A stretch of 25,998 bases of DNA from a virus. The translations under genes were made by a program, and so were the position numbers. Below are positions 7,000-14,664 of the stretch, one piece after another. The notes beneath the pieces are model-generated. The model was not told the origin of the DNA, made no database searches, and saw nothing but the letters and a program-made list of their open reading frames with translations. Positions within the stretch are counted from its first letter, which is position 1; each line of letters begins with the position of its first letter. The stretch lies in the IMG/VR virus record IMGVR_UViG_3300037277_000010, positions 1 to 25,998 of that record. The stretch is one strand, 5' to 3'.

Positions 7000-9900
7000 T
7001 GACAACAGCAACGATCTACTGCTCCAAGGATGCTACGGCCATCCAGTCATCCAGCAACTCATGGAATGGCTTCGACAACCACTTGCCAGTTGGCTTGTTC
7101 TACGGCGGAAGCTACGTCGCTCGCTCATTCGTGTACTACCCGCTGAACTTCGCTGGGGTTATCTCCATCAACTCAGCGACGCTGTATCTGCCCATCGCTC
7201 ACCTTACCGGAAGCGGCAACCACTGCTACGGAGGCAACGGCTCTCGTACGCTGTATGCTGACCGCATGACTTCGGATTGGGGCGAGTCGGCTGGATCGGA
7301 AGGCGTGTGGACCAACACCACATACTCCTGGAATAACCGCGCGGGCGCGTACACCGGAACGAACCAGGCGTCTAAGGCATTCACTGGCCCCGGTACAAAT
7401 CACCAGTGGATCACCGTCGATGTTACCGATGCTGTAAACGCCATGTTCCACGGGTCGGCCAACTACGGCTTCATCCTCAGGAACTCCAGCGAGGCGGACT
7501 CCAACCTGGGCCTGGAGTTTTTCAGCAGGCATGTCGGCGGCTACACTTCCTACATCGTACTTGACTACTCCACAAACACTACGCCACTCGCCCCTACAAG
7601 CCTAGCGCCCACGGGGGACGCCCTGAACAACAACCTAACTCCTACCCTCACCGGTTCGCATGCCGATGGCGGCGACGGTGACACCATGGGAAGTTACGAG
7701 ATCATTCTGTACGAAGACGACGGGACCACACAGAAGTGGGACTCAGGTGCCGTGTCTGCCACTGGGGCTACCACCTTCTCGAAGGCGTACTCGGGCACGT
7801 CCCTCACGGGCAATCTGTTCTACCGCTGGAAGGCTCGTACCTGCGACACCGCAGGCGCATGGGGGCCTTACTCTGCCTTGCAGAGGTTCAAGGTCAACTC
7901 AGTGCCGAACACTCCCGGGGTTTCCATCAGTGGCACGGCATCCGATGAGAACACGCTGACGCCCACCCTGTATGTAACACACAGCGACCCGGACGCCAGC
8001 GACAGCCAGATGTACGGCTACCAGATTGTGGTTACCCGCACGTCTGACAACGCTACGATGTGGGACACGGGCCAGGTCACCTGCACGCCGCGCTCCACGC
8101 TATCTTTGACATACGCTGGCACCGACCTGGCGTGGGGCGTGGGGTACACATTCAAGGCCAAGACGCAGGACAGCAATGGCGCATGGAGCGCATCGTTTAG
8201 CTCTCCGCTGTCATTCACAACCCACGCTGCGGGCGTACCCGTCAGCCCGCTCCCTACCGGCGGGATCGTCACGACGCCGACTCCGGCGTTCACCGGATCA
8301 CGCGCGTCCAGCGCTGACTCCTTGACATCTGCCCAGGTTCGCGTGTATGCTAACGATGGCACTACGCTCCTGTGGGACTCAGGCACCTTCACAACGGGCG
8401 TGACCTCCACAGGCTTCTCTATCGCCTACCCCGGCAGCCCTGTGCTCGCGTGGAGCACTGACTACAAGTGGCAGGCCGTGGTCACAAGCTCCGCGGGCGG
8501 CACTTCGGCGTGGTCTGCGATGCAGGATTTCACAATCCAGTCTTCGGGCGATGTGCAGTGCAACGCACCGCTCGGCTCTCCGATCACGACGCTAACCCCG
8601 CACTTCATGTTCAGCCGCGCCACCAACTACAACCGCTACCAGTTGATCGTGTACAAGGCGGACGGCGTAACCTCTCACTGGGCCTCTGGCGTTGTCACTG
8701 TGTCCAGCGGCGCAAGCACGGACTACACCTACGCTGGTACTGCGTTGACGTGGAACACTGCGTACAAGTGGAAGCTCCAGGTCAGTTCCGACGGTGGCGC
8801 AACCTGGGGTAACGGGTACTCCGGCCTACAGAGCTTCATCACGGACTCCGCTGGCACGCCTACGCTGACTGCCCCAATCAACGACTCCTGGCAGACAACC
8901 CTGACGCCGACCTTCACTGGCACGACGTTCGGGAGTGAAGTGATCAGCACGTTCCGGGTGTACGTCTACGCTGTTGACGGTGTGACGTTGATTTGGGACA
9001 GCGGCAACAGCGCTGGCGCGAGCACATCGTTCAGTAAGGTCTACGCGGGTTCCGCTCTAGTGGCAGGTGTGTCCTATAAGTGGACGGCCAGCTATGTCAA
9101 GGCTTCCGGCGCTCCTGGCGATGTTGCCCCCAAGGGCGGCTTCCACATCAACGCTGCGCCTAGCTCTCCATCGAACCTCGTCCCCGTTACAGGGGCCGTG
9201 ATCGCAGACACGTTGACTCCTAACCTTAGCGCTGTGTTCGAGGACTCGGACAAGAGCGCCTGGGGTGACACCCCAACCAACTTTGAAGTTGAAGTCTACC
9301 GCAACAGCGACAGCACGCTCATGTTCACCCTGAACAAGACGTCTCTCGTTGCGGGCAACAACAGCGTCAAGGAGGGTGAGGGCGGCACAACCAAGACCGG
9401 TGCCAGCACGTTGAGCTACAACGTAGCCTACAAGGCCCGGTTCCGCTACACCGACTCAAAGAGCGCTGTTGGCGCATGGTCGAGCTACGTGGTCTTCACG
9501 TGCAGCCACGCACCTACCGCCGCTATCAGCACCCCTGGTGCCACCATCGTCGCCCCTGGCTTCACGACCGGGTGGTCGTTCTCATCTGCCAGCAGCAAGG
9601 CGCAGGGCTGGTACCGTGTCAAGGTCGTTCGCGCCGCCGACAATGCCCCTATGTACGACAGCACGCAGCAGGCTTCCGCCTCTGCGAGCCACGCCGTACC
9701 TGCCGGGTACCTCCAGAACAACACGGGCTACATCGTGTCAGTTCAGGTGTGGGACGTTGATGGCCTGACCTCCCCGGTCTACACCACGACTACGGCATCG
9801 GCATGGACCGCTCCCGGCGCTCCGGGCTCCCTGTCCCCAACCAACAGCGAGGAAACATCTTCGATCTTGCTGGAGTGGGACCAGTCGAACCTGTCGGCTG

Positions 9901-10472
9901 CGGATTTCAGCCGCTACCGCGTCTACCGTCGCGCCTATGGTACGACAGCGTGGACCATCCTGACTGAGCTAATGACCCTCAGCCAAAACAGCTACACCGA
10001 CTACACCGCTGGCCAGGAAGTCCTCTACCAGTACAAGGTCACCGCGTTCAAGAAGGTTGCTGGCGACATCGACCTTGAGTCTCCTGACTCTGACGTTGTG
10101 ACTGTTGCCCTGGTGTCGGACGTCTGGTTTGTGGTTGGCGCAGACGCTTCTCACATCTTTGAGCTGCCTGTCACTGCGGAGAGCCACACCGTGCCAATCC
10201 AGCAGGAGGTCTTCGAGCCCCTGGGAACGAGCCGCAAGGTGATCGTTCGCGGCAAGGTGCTCGGCAGCGAAGGCTCGCTCACCATCCTGTGGAAGGACTC
10301 TGAGCGGGTTGACGCGCAGACCAAGCTGAGCTACTTGACCGACAACCGTGGACCGCACATCCTCAAGTCCCCATTCGGAGACGTGTGGTATGTGGAGTTC
10401 GCCGGACCGGCCAAGAAGTACCAGGGCGGCGGCGCTCTACAGGTAGATATTTCATGGATCGAGGTTGCCTAA
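6999..10472 (+). CDS. Modular minor tail protein with Ig/FN3-like repeats and a Dit-like end
   Basis: A 1,157-residue tail-tip protein. Residues 1-190 resemble a DNRLRE / CBM96-like beta-sandwich, a putative carbohydrate-binding fold, with RSFVYYPLNFAG near the start, WGESAGSEGVWTNTTYSWN mid-domain and a closing YTSYIVLDY strand. Seven degenerate Ig-like repeats of about 100 residues follow, starting near 197, 302, 412, 518, 619, 720 and 839. Most carry an LTPTLTGS-like opening, a WDSG turn and a YKWKA-type strand. A fibronectin III-like module spans about 940-1037. Residues 1040-1157 resemble the C-terminal domain of distal tail proteins, with RKVIVRGKVLGSEGSLTILW and LKSPFGDVWYVEF. It follows the tape measure directly, so it probably joins the tail end to host-surface sugar binding. 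The order of modules is seen; functions are inferred. Confidence 0.82.
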   Translation: MTTATIYCSKDATAIQSSSNSWNGFDNHLPVGLFYGGSYVARSFVYYPLNFAGVISINSATLYLPIAHLTGSGNHCYGGNGSRTLYADRMTSDWGESAGSEGVWTNTTYSWNNRAGAYTGTNQASKAFTGPGTNHQWITVDVTDAVNAMFHGSANYGFILRNSSEADSNLGLEFFSRHVGGYTSYIVLDYSTNTTPLAPTSLAPTGDALNNNLTPTLTGSHADGGDGDTMGSYEIILYEDDGTTQKWDSGAVSATGATTFSKAYSGTSLTGNLFYRWKARTCDTAGAWGPYSALQRFKVNSVPNTPGVSISGTASDENTLTPTLYVTHSDPDASDSQMYGYQIVVTRTSDNATMWDTGQVTCTPRSTLSLTYAGTDLAWGVGYTFKAKTQDSNGAWSASFSSPLSFTTHAAGVPVSPLPTGGIVTTPTPAFTGSRASSADSLTSAQVRVYANDGTTLLWDSGTFTTGVTSTGFSIAYPGSPVLAWSTDYKWQAVVTSSAGGTSAWSAMQDFTIQSSGDVQCNAPLGSPITTLTPHFMFSRATNYNRYQLIVYKADGVTSHWASGVVTVSSGASTDYTYAGTALTWNTAYKWKLQVSSDGGATWGNGYSGLQSFITDSAGTPTLTAPINDSWQTTLTPTFTGTTFGSEVISTFRVYVYAVDGVTLIWDSGNSAGASTSFSKVYAGSALVAGVSYKWTASYVKASGAPGDVAPKGGFHINAAPSSPSNLVPVTGAVIADTLTPNLSAVFEDSDKSAWGDTPTNFEVEVYRNSDSTLMFTLNKTSLVAGNNSVKEGEGGTTKTGASTLSYNVAYKARFRYTDSKSAVGAWSSYVVFTCSHAPTAAISTPGATIVAPGFTTGWSFSSASSKAQGWYRVKVVRAADNAPMYDSTQQASASASHAVPAGYLQNNTGYIVSVQVWDVDGLTSPVYTTTTASAWTAPGAPGSLSPTNSEETSSILLEWDQSNLSAADFSRYRVYRRAYGTTAWTILTELMTLSQNSYTDYTAGQEVLYQYKVTAFKKVAGDIDLESPDSDVVTVALVSDVWFVVGADASHIFELPVTAESHTVPIQQEVFEPLGTSRKVIVRGKVLGSEGSLTILWKDSERVDAQTKLSYLTDNRGPHILKSPFGDVWYVEFAGPAKKYQGGGALQVDISWIEVA

Positions 10473-11642
10473 ATGTGGCCAATCACTCCGTCGTTCATCC
10501 AGGCGATCAAGTCGCCTGTTCATACAATGCGAGTGCGACTGACCGTTCTTGACACCAACCTCGCTCCCGTACCAGGTGGCGTCTTCTATGACGTCAGCTA
10601 CACGGCAGACGCCACTGGTATTCTAATCGACGGGTCGGTTGATGTTGACATCAGCCGTGGCGCTCGTCGTACCTTCACCGCCAACATGCTCAACAGCCAC
10701 GGGGAGTTCTCTCCGAACTCACAGTGGTCGGGCATGTTCTACGTGAACCGCCTTGTGCGCATCGAGCGCGGCATCGAATACAGCCCTGGCAACGTGGAGC
10801 TTGTGCCTGTTGGCACGTTCTTCCTTGACGCTGCTGAGGTGACGGTCGAGCGCAACATGAGCATGATCAACTTGCAGGGCACGGATGGATGGAAGAAGCT
10901 GGCTAAGGCGCAGCTTGGCTACGCCAAGTCCTACGCCGCAGGCACGGCATTCACGACTGTCATTTCCGACCTGCTGACCATCGCAGGCGTGACGCAATTC
11001 GTTATGGACGACTTCTCAGGACGCGCAACTGCTGCCAAGGTTCTTGGCGCAGGAGGGCTAGCCATCGAGAGGAACGATCTGATCGGGGACGTCCTCACCA
11101 CGCTCGCCACCAACTTTGGCATCTATTGCTACTTCGACCCGCTAGGCAGGTTCGTTGTCACGGAAATCCCAAACCCCAACACTCAGCCAGTGGTGTGGAC
11201 GTACGATCCCGGCGACAACAACAACCTGCTGATGGTGAAGTCCGGCTACAAGGACGAGGGCTTTTGCAACGCAGTTTGCGTAGTAGGCACCGGAGACAAG
11301 AACCACACTGTTGTCAGCAACCGCGCTGACACGAACCCGTCCTCACCGACGAACGTGACGTCGCTCGGTCGCCGCACGGATTACTACGAAAGCGACACAA
11401 TCTCGACTCAGGCTCAGGCAGACGCGTGCGCAAACAAGCGCTACCTGGACAACATGCAGGTGATCGAGGACGTGGCCCTTGACACTATCTGCAACCCCGC
11501 CTTCGAGGGCGGCGACATCATCGCCGTACGTGAGACTGAGTTCGCACACATCGACACCAAGTACATCATCCGCGCGTTCAGCGTGCCTCTGGCATCTAGC
11601 CGTTTGATGATCAAGCTACAGCGCTCCGTGGGTATCGCCTAA
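10473..11642 (+). CDS. Minor tail protein, hub/DUF5047-like
   Basis: A 389-residue protein after the Dit-like gene, in the place of the tail hub or second minor tail protein. The N-terminus resembles the DUF5047-type region of actinobacteriophage tail proteins, with a SPVHTMRVRLTVLD strand, GSVDVDISRGARRTFT and a W-x-G-M-F-YVNRLVRIERG motif. The central part has a DVLTTLATNFGIYCYFDPLG element typical of gp27/hub-like tail proteins. The C-terminal part (TQAQADACANKRYLDNMQ, then EGGDIIAVRE) matches the late beta domain of prophage tail endopeptidase-like hubs. It starts with ATG directly after the upstream TAA and ends in TAATG with the fibre gene. The structural role is fairly sure; no peptidase motif is claimed. 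Confidence 0.75.
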   Translation: MWPITPSFIQAIKSPVHTMRVRLTVLDTNLAPVPGGVFYDVSYTADATGILIDGSVDVDISRGARRTFTANMLNSHGEFSPNSQWSGMFYVNRLVRIERGIEYSPGNVELVPVGTFFLDAAEVTVERNMSMINLQGTDGWKKLAKAQLGYAKSYAAGTAFTTVISDLLTIAGVTQFVMDDFSGRATAAKVLGAGGLAIERNDLIGDVLTTLATNFGIYCYFDPLGRFVVTEIPNPNTQPVVWTYDPGDNNNLLMVKSGYKDEGFCNAVCVVGTGDKNHTVVSNRADTNPSSPTNVTSLGRRTDYYESDTISTQAQADACANKRYLDNMQVIEDVALDTICNPAFEGGDIIAVRETEFAHIDTKYIIRAFSVPLASSRLMIKLQRSVGIA

Positions 11643-12778
11643 TGACAAGCATGAACCACAACGACGCCTCGCGCGTCATTGACGTAATCGACGGTCGCAT
11701 CAGCCGCAACACACAGTCAGGGGCAGGCGTCGAGTACACTTTCGGCACTATCTTCCTGAACAGCGGGTCCTATGCGTCTGCCTACCTCTACGGCGAGACT
11801 GATCCTACCAAGGCGTCTGCCTACTTCGCTTTGCCGAATGGGCTCTACCCTGCTGCTGGCGACGCCGTGCGTGTCGGCATGGACAAGGCGCGCGGCACCC
11901 GGTTCATTGATCAGGTCTTCCCGAAGACGCCTTACCCCAAGATCGCATGGGACCTAACAGGCGGGCGCATCTTGGTTGGAGATGGGTCCTCTGCCCCCAC
12001 CAGCCCGGGCGCGCTTTCCGCATTCATTCTGACGCTGCTGGACGATGTGGATGCTGCCCACGCATTGGCCACGCTTGGCGCTCAGGCGTATGGATCGTAT
12101 CAGACCCTTGACGCGGAGCTAACAGCCCTGGCTGGCCTGGTGAGCGCTGCCGACAGGATGCCCTACTTTACGGGCTCCGGTTCCGCCGCGCTGGCTACCT
12201 TCACCTCAGCGGCTCGAAGCCTGCTGGACGACGGGGACGCTGCCACAATGCGCGGCACGCTCGGACTGGGATCGGCGGCGACTCACGACGCAACAGAACT
12301 CAACCCTACGGGGATTATCAACCTATGGCCTGCCGCCGCGCCGCCCACTGGCTGGCTAATCTGCAATGGCGCTTCACTCCTACGTGCGGACTACGCTGCG
12401 TTGTTCTCCGTCATCGGCACGACCTACGGTTCTGTTGACGGGACTCACTTCTCGCTTCCAGATATGCGCGGCAACGTGCCCATGGGCGTATCTGCGTCCC
12501 ACGCTTTGGCATCTACGGGCGGCGCAGAGACTCATACTTTGACATCGGCAGAAATGCCGAGCCACACCCACACCCAGGACGCCCACGCCCACAACCAGAA
12601 GGGCTACGGGGCCACGCTCGGCAGCGGCTCGGTTGGCTGGCGTATCGGTAGCTCGGGCACACAGACAACCGATACGGGCATCACCTCCACCACAGCGACG
12701 AACCAGAATACGGGTGGTGGTGGCGCTCACAACAACTTGCAGCCTTACCTGGCGCTGAACTACATCATCAAGAGCTAG
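11642..12778 (+). CDS. Tail fibre with phage tail collar domain
   Basis: A 378-residue protein, likely the receptor-binding fibre. Residues 1-110 form an N-terminal attachment region rich in beta-strands. Residues about 130-220 are a helical linker with LDAELTALAGLVSAAD and SLLDDGDAATMRGTLGLGS, repeats known from phage fibres. A tail collar domain starts near 225: INLWPAAAPPTGWLICNGAS, then YAALFSVIGTTYG and FSLPDMRGNVPMG. The segment after it is rich in His-Thr pairs (SHTHTQDAHAH), which in T4-like fibres bind metal along the trimer axis. The protein ends with NNLQPYLALNYIIK, the standard closing motif of collar proteins. It is last in the tail operon and is followed by the structured leader of the lysis genes. 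Confidence 0.9.
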   Translation: MTSMNHNDASRVIDVIDGRISRNTQSGAGVEYTFGTIFLNSGSYASAYLYGETDPTKASAYFALPNGLYPAAGDAVRVGMDKARGTRFIDQVFPKTPYPKIAWDLTGGRILVGDGSSAPTSPGALSAFILTLLDDVDAAHALATLGAQAYGSYQTLDAELTALAGLVSAADRMPYFTGSGSAALATFTSAARSLLDDGDAATMRGTLGLGSAATHDATELNPTGIINLWPAAAPPTGWLICNGASLLRADYAALFSVIGTTYGSVDGTHFSLPDMRGNVPMGVSASHALASTGGAETHTLTSAEMPSHTHTQDAHAHNQKGYGATLGSGSVGWRIGSSGTQTTDTGITSTTATNQNTGGGGAHNNLQPYLALNYIIKS

Positions 12779-12841
12779 GCCCAAGCCCTAGCGTCCTCTG
12801 TGCGCTCCATGAGCAGGGCGTAGAGGCACGCAAATCCAAAA

Positions 12842-12858
12842 CTGGTGTCCTACACCAG
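12842..12858 (+). other. Small hairpin in the lysis leader
   Basis: CTGGTG (12842-12847) and CACCAG (12853-12858) form a perfect 6-bp stem with a 5-base loop between the tail fibre and the lysis genes. No T-run follows, so it is not a terminator by itself. No convincing promoter was seen in 12779-12920. Confidence 0.4.
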
Positions 12859-12874
12859 CTTCGAGAAACCGGCG

Positions 12875-12915
12875 CTCCTGGGGCTTCCTAGGGCGTCACA
12901 CGCCGCCCCTGGAGG
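12875..12915 (+). promoter_or_regulatory. Hairpin that can bury the ribosome binding site of the lysis gene
   Basis: CTCC-T-GGGGC (12875-12884) pairs with GCCCC-T-GGAG (12905-12914), nine pairs with one T-T mismatch. Inside it GGCGT (12892-12896) pairs with ACGCC (12900-12904), stacking directly on the outer stem. The right arm contains the GGAGG (12911-12915) that lies five bases before the ATG at 12921. The structure would therefore hide the ribosome binding site of the membrane protein gene. Confidence 0.5.
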
Positions 12916-12920
12916 AACCA

Positions 12921-13412
12921 ATGCAGGAACCTATCTCAGAGCCCCCATTCACAGAAGTCCACGCCGAAGCCCTAGCGGCAGGCGCTGATAAGTACGAGAG
13001 CGGCGGGCGTGTTACCTTCCGTGACCTCTACGGCGCGATCCGCGACAACCGTGAGGAAAACTGCCGCAACTTGGAACAGTTGAAGGCAGACCAGAAGGGC
13101 GACCTTCTGGCCATGGAAGGGAGGCTGCTCGAAGCGTTCAACAACTTGAGGGATGAGTTTCGCAGTCTTCGAACAGACACCGCCACGCGTATCTCTGAGC
13201 TTGACGCTAAGGGAACGGCTGGCCTTGAAGCTCACATCGAAGCTGATCGCCTGGCTAAGGCCAAGGCTGAGGGACGCAACGAAGTCTTCACACGAGCACA
13301 GGGACTCGTAACCAAGAATTGGAAGATGATGCTCATTGTCTTCGCGGCAGTCGTAGCGTTCCTCACAGACGCCGATCTGACGTGGGGCCTGTCCCTGCTT
13401 GGCATTCACTAG
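12921..13412 (+). CDS. Coiled-coil membrane protein, holin-like or holin accessory
   Basis: A 163-residue protein with a strong ribosome binding site (GGAGG, 5-base spacing). Residues 35-128 are highly charged and helical, probably coiled coil (EENCRNLEQLKADQKGD, then NNLRDEFRSLRTDTATRISE). A single hydrophobic segment, about residues 134-150 (WKMMLIVFAAVVAFLTD), is followed by a second short apolar stretch ending at the C-terminus. It sits 15 bases before the lysin gene, the usual place for a holin or a membrane partner of the lysin. The topology, with a long soluble N-terminal domain and a C-terminal anchor, is unlike classical holins and more like a tethered regulator. A second holin candidate lies on the other strand (20316-20702). 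Confidence 0.6.
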   Translation: MQEPISEPPFTEVHAEALAAGADKYESGGRVTFRDLYGAIRDNREENCRNLEQLKADQKGDLLAMEGRLLEAFNNLRDEFRSLRTDTATRISELDAKGTAGLEAHIEADRLAKAKAEGRNEVFTRAQGLVTKNWKMMLIVFAAVVAFLTDADLTWGLSLLGIH

Positions 13413-13427
13413 AAAGGAGCCATTACG

Positions 13428-14369
13428 ATGGCTGGAGTTCCACCCTATGAGCCCGCATTCCTAACGGAGACGAATGAACGCTACTGGCGCGACTGCGCCG
13501 TGATCTCGCTGTTTCGCATGGGGGCGTACGCCAAGCCGTCCACGGTGGTGAATAACGCCAACCGCGAGGCGTTCGAGAAGACGGGAGGGCACGTCTCTGA
13601 AACGCCCACCCTGTACGGCCATTGGGACAAGCAGACCAAGGAATACTTCGGGCATACTGCCGCCATCCCGCGCACGTGGGAGGCGCTCAAGGCGTCCCTG
13701 ACCGGGGAGGCTCGTGGCGTAATCGCCGGGCAGATGGGCAACCTGACTCCGCACTTGAAGCGCTGGAGCCCGCGCTCTGCCGCCGACGCTGGACACATGG
13801 TCAACATCGGACCGTACGATCCAGCTACCAACCAGTTCTGGTGGGTTGACCCGCTAGGCCGTGGTTCCTACGTTGGCGAGTGGGTATCTGCTGCTGACGT
13901 TCTCAAGTTCGGGTGGGGCTATCCGTACTGGCGCTCCGTTACCCGTTATGCATGGGAGCCGCGTCCGGTTCCGTACGTCCCGAAGGAGGGCACAGACATG
14001 ATCCCCGTAACCCCAATCCGTCTCTACGACACACGCGCCAAGCAGGTTTCCGTGGCAGGCACAGGCGGCGGACGTCTGGCAGGTGGCGTTCCTCGCCGCT
14101 TCCAGATCGCAGGGGTTGGCCCTATCCCCGCCAACGCCGTGCTCGTCGCCTTCGCCGTAGCTGCGGTACTGCCCACGGTCAAGGGAGCCTGGGTCCACCT
14201 GTCTCCTGAGACTGGCGTGCCCGTCAACCTCAGCATGATCAACGCCTTCGAGTCGGTTACCAACGGCTATCCGCTGTTGGGGCTCGACGCGACTGGCGGG
14301 ATCACCGTCTACTGCACATCCGACGTGGACGTGCTGATCCAGGTGACGGCCTACTGCCCACCCGCATAA
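13428..14369 (+). CDS. Lysin candidate: C39-like cysteine peptidase plus DTR wall-surface domain
   Basis: A 313-residue protein with AAAGGAG ahead of the ATG. Residues 1-180 look like a papain-fold C39-type peptidase, with Cys23 in RDCAVIS at the start of a helix, His123 in AGHMVNIG and Asp141 in WWVDPLGRG forming a plausible catalytic triad. N-terminal C39-like domains are known from mycobacteriophage LysA endolysins. Residues 192-310 match the repeat I associate with secreted actinobacterial proteins: IRLYDTRA, then GGRLAGG, FQIAGVGPIPANAVLV, a GITVYCTSDVDV strand and a final tyrosine. This is likely a cell-envelope targeting domain. The holin-like gene precedes it and a strong terminator follows. 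Alternative role: virion-associated peptidase. Substrate is unknown. Confidence 0.68.
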   Translation: MAGVPPYEPAFLTETNERYWRDCAVISLFRMGAYAKPSTVVNNANREAFEKTGGHVSETPTLYGHWDKQTKEYFGHTAAIPRTWEALKASLTGEARGVIAGQMGNLTPHLKRWSPRSAADAGHMVNIGPYDPATNQFWWVDPLGRGSYVGEWVSAADVLKFGWGYPYWRSVTRYAWEPRPVPYVPKEGTDMIPVTPIRLYDTRAKQVSVAGTGGGRLAGGVPRRFQIAGVGPIPANAVLVAFAVAAVLPTVKGAWVHLSPETGVPVNLSMINAFESVTNGYPLLGLDATGGITVYCTSDVDVLIQVTAYCPPA

Positions 14370-14372
14370 CAC

Positions 14373-14405
14373 AAAACGTCGGCACAGGTAGCACCCATGC
14401 CGACG
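14373..14405 (-). terminator. Leftward intrinsic terminator
   Basis: CGTCGGCA (14377-14384) and TGCCGACG (14398-14405) form a perfect 8-bp stem with a 13-base loop. Read on the minus strand the stem is followed by TTTTGTG, giving an intrinsic terminator for the leftward operon, 74 bases past its last stop codon. Confidence 0.68.
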
Positions 14406-14424
14406 AAATGCGTCACATCCATCT

Positions 14425-14469
14425 GCCCCGTCCTGACGTTTCCTCCCCGTCAGGGCGGGGCTTCTTTTT
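14425..14469 (+). terminator. Strong rightward intrinsic terminator
   Basis: GCCCCGTCCTGACG (14425-14438) pairs with CGTCAGGGCGGGGC (14448-14461), a 14-bp stem with one G-U pair and a 9-base loop. TTCTTTTT follows. This ends the structural and lysis operon at the point of convergence with the leftward genes. Confidence 0.93.
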
Positions 14470-14478
14470 GTTTGCCTG

Positions 14479-14664
14479 CTACCTGACCACCTTGAGGATC
14501 GGGCGATCAGTCGTCACGCGCTCCGTGACGTTGTACTTGTCCTGTAGCTGTGAGTTGGCGTAGCGGTTCTTCTTGCACTCTGGATTGTTGATCCAGTGCC
14601 ACGTCAACTCGCTATGGAGTTCGAACCTGTCGCCACACCAAGGGCAAACGATGTTGCCACTCAC
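14479..14664 (-). CDS. Small C2HC zinc-finger protein
   Basis: A 61-residue protein whose first half is a zinc-finger-like unit, with Cys7 and Cys10 in VCPWCGDRF, then His23 and Cys30 in LTWHWINNPECKK. The spacing suits a C2HC or degenerate C2H2 finger. The C-terminal half is basic and polar with no recognisable domain. The GTG start overlaps the stop of rtcB (GTGA), so translation is coupled. It is the last gene of the leftward operon. Possible roles are nucleic-acid binding or a partner of RtcB, but nothing beyond adjacency supports the latter. Confidence 0.7.
   Translation of the reverse strand: MSGNIVCPWCGDRFELHSELTWHWINNPECKKNRYANSQLQDKYNVTERVTTDRPILKVVR

Noticed and set aside
13854-14372. 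172-residue minus-strand frame opposite the lysin
   Set aside because: Shadow of the lysin; would run into the terminator region and has no ribosome binding site.
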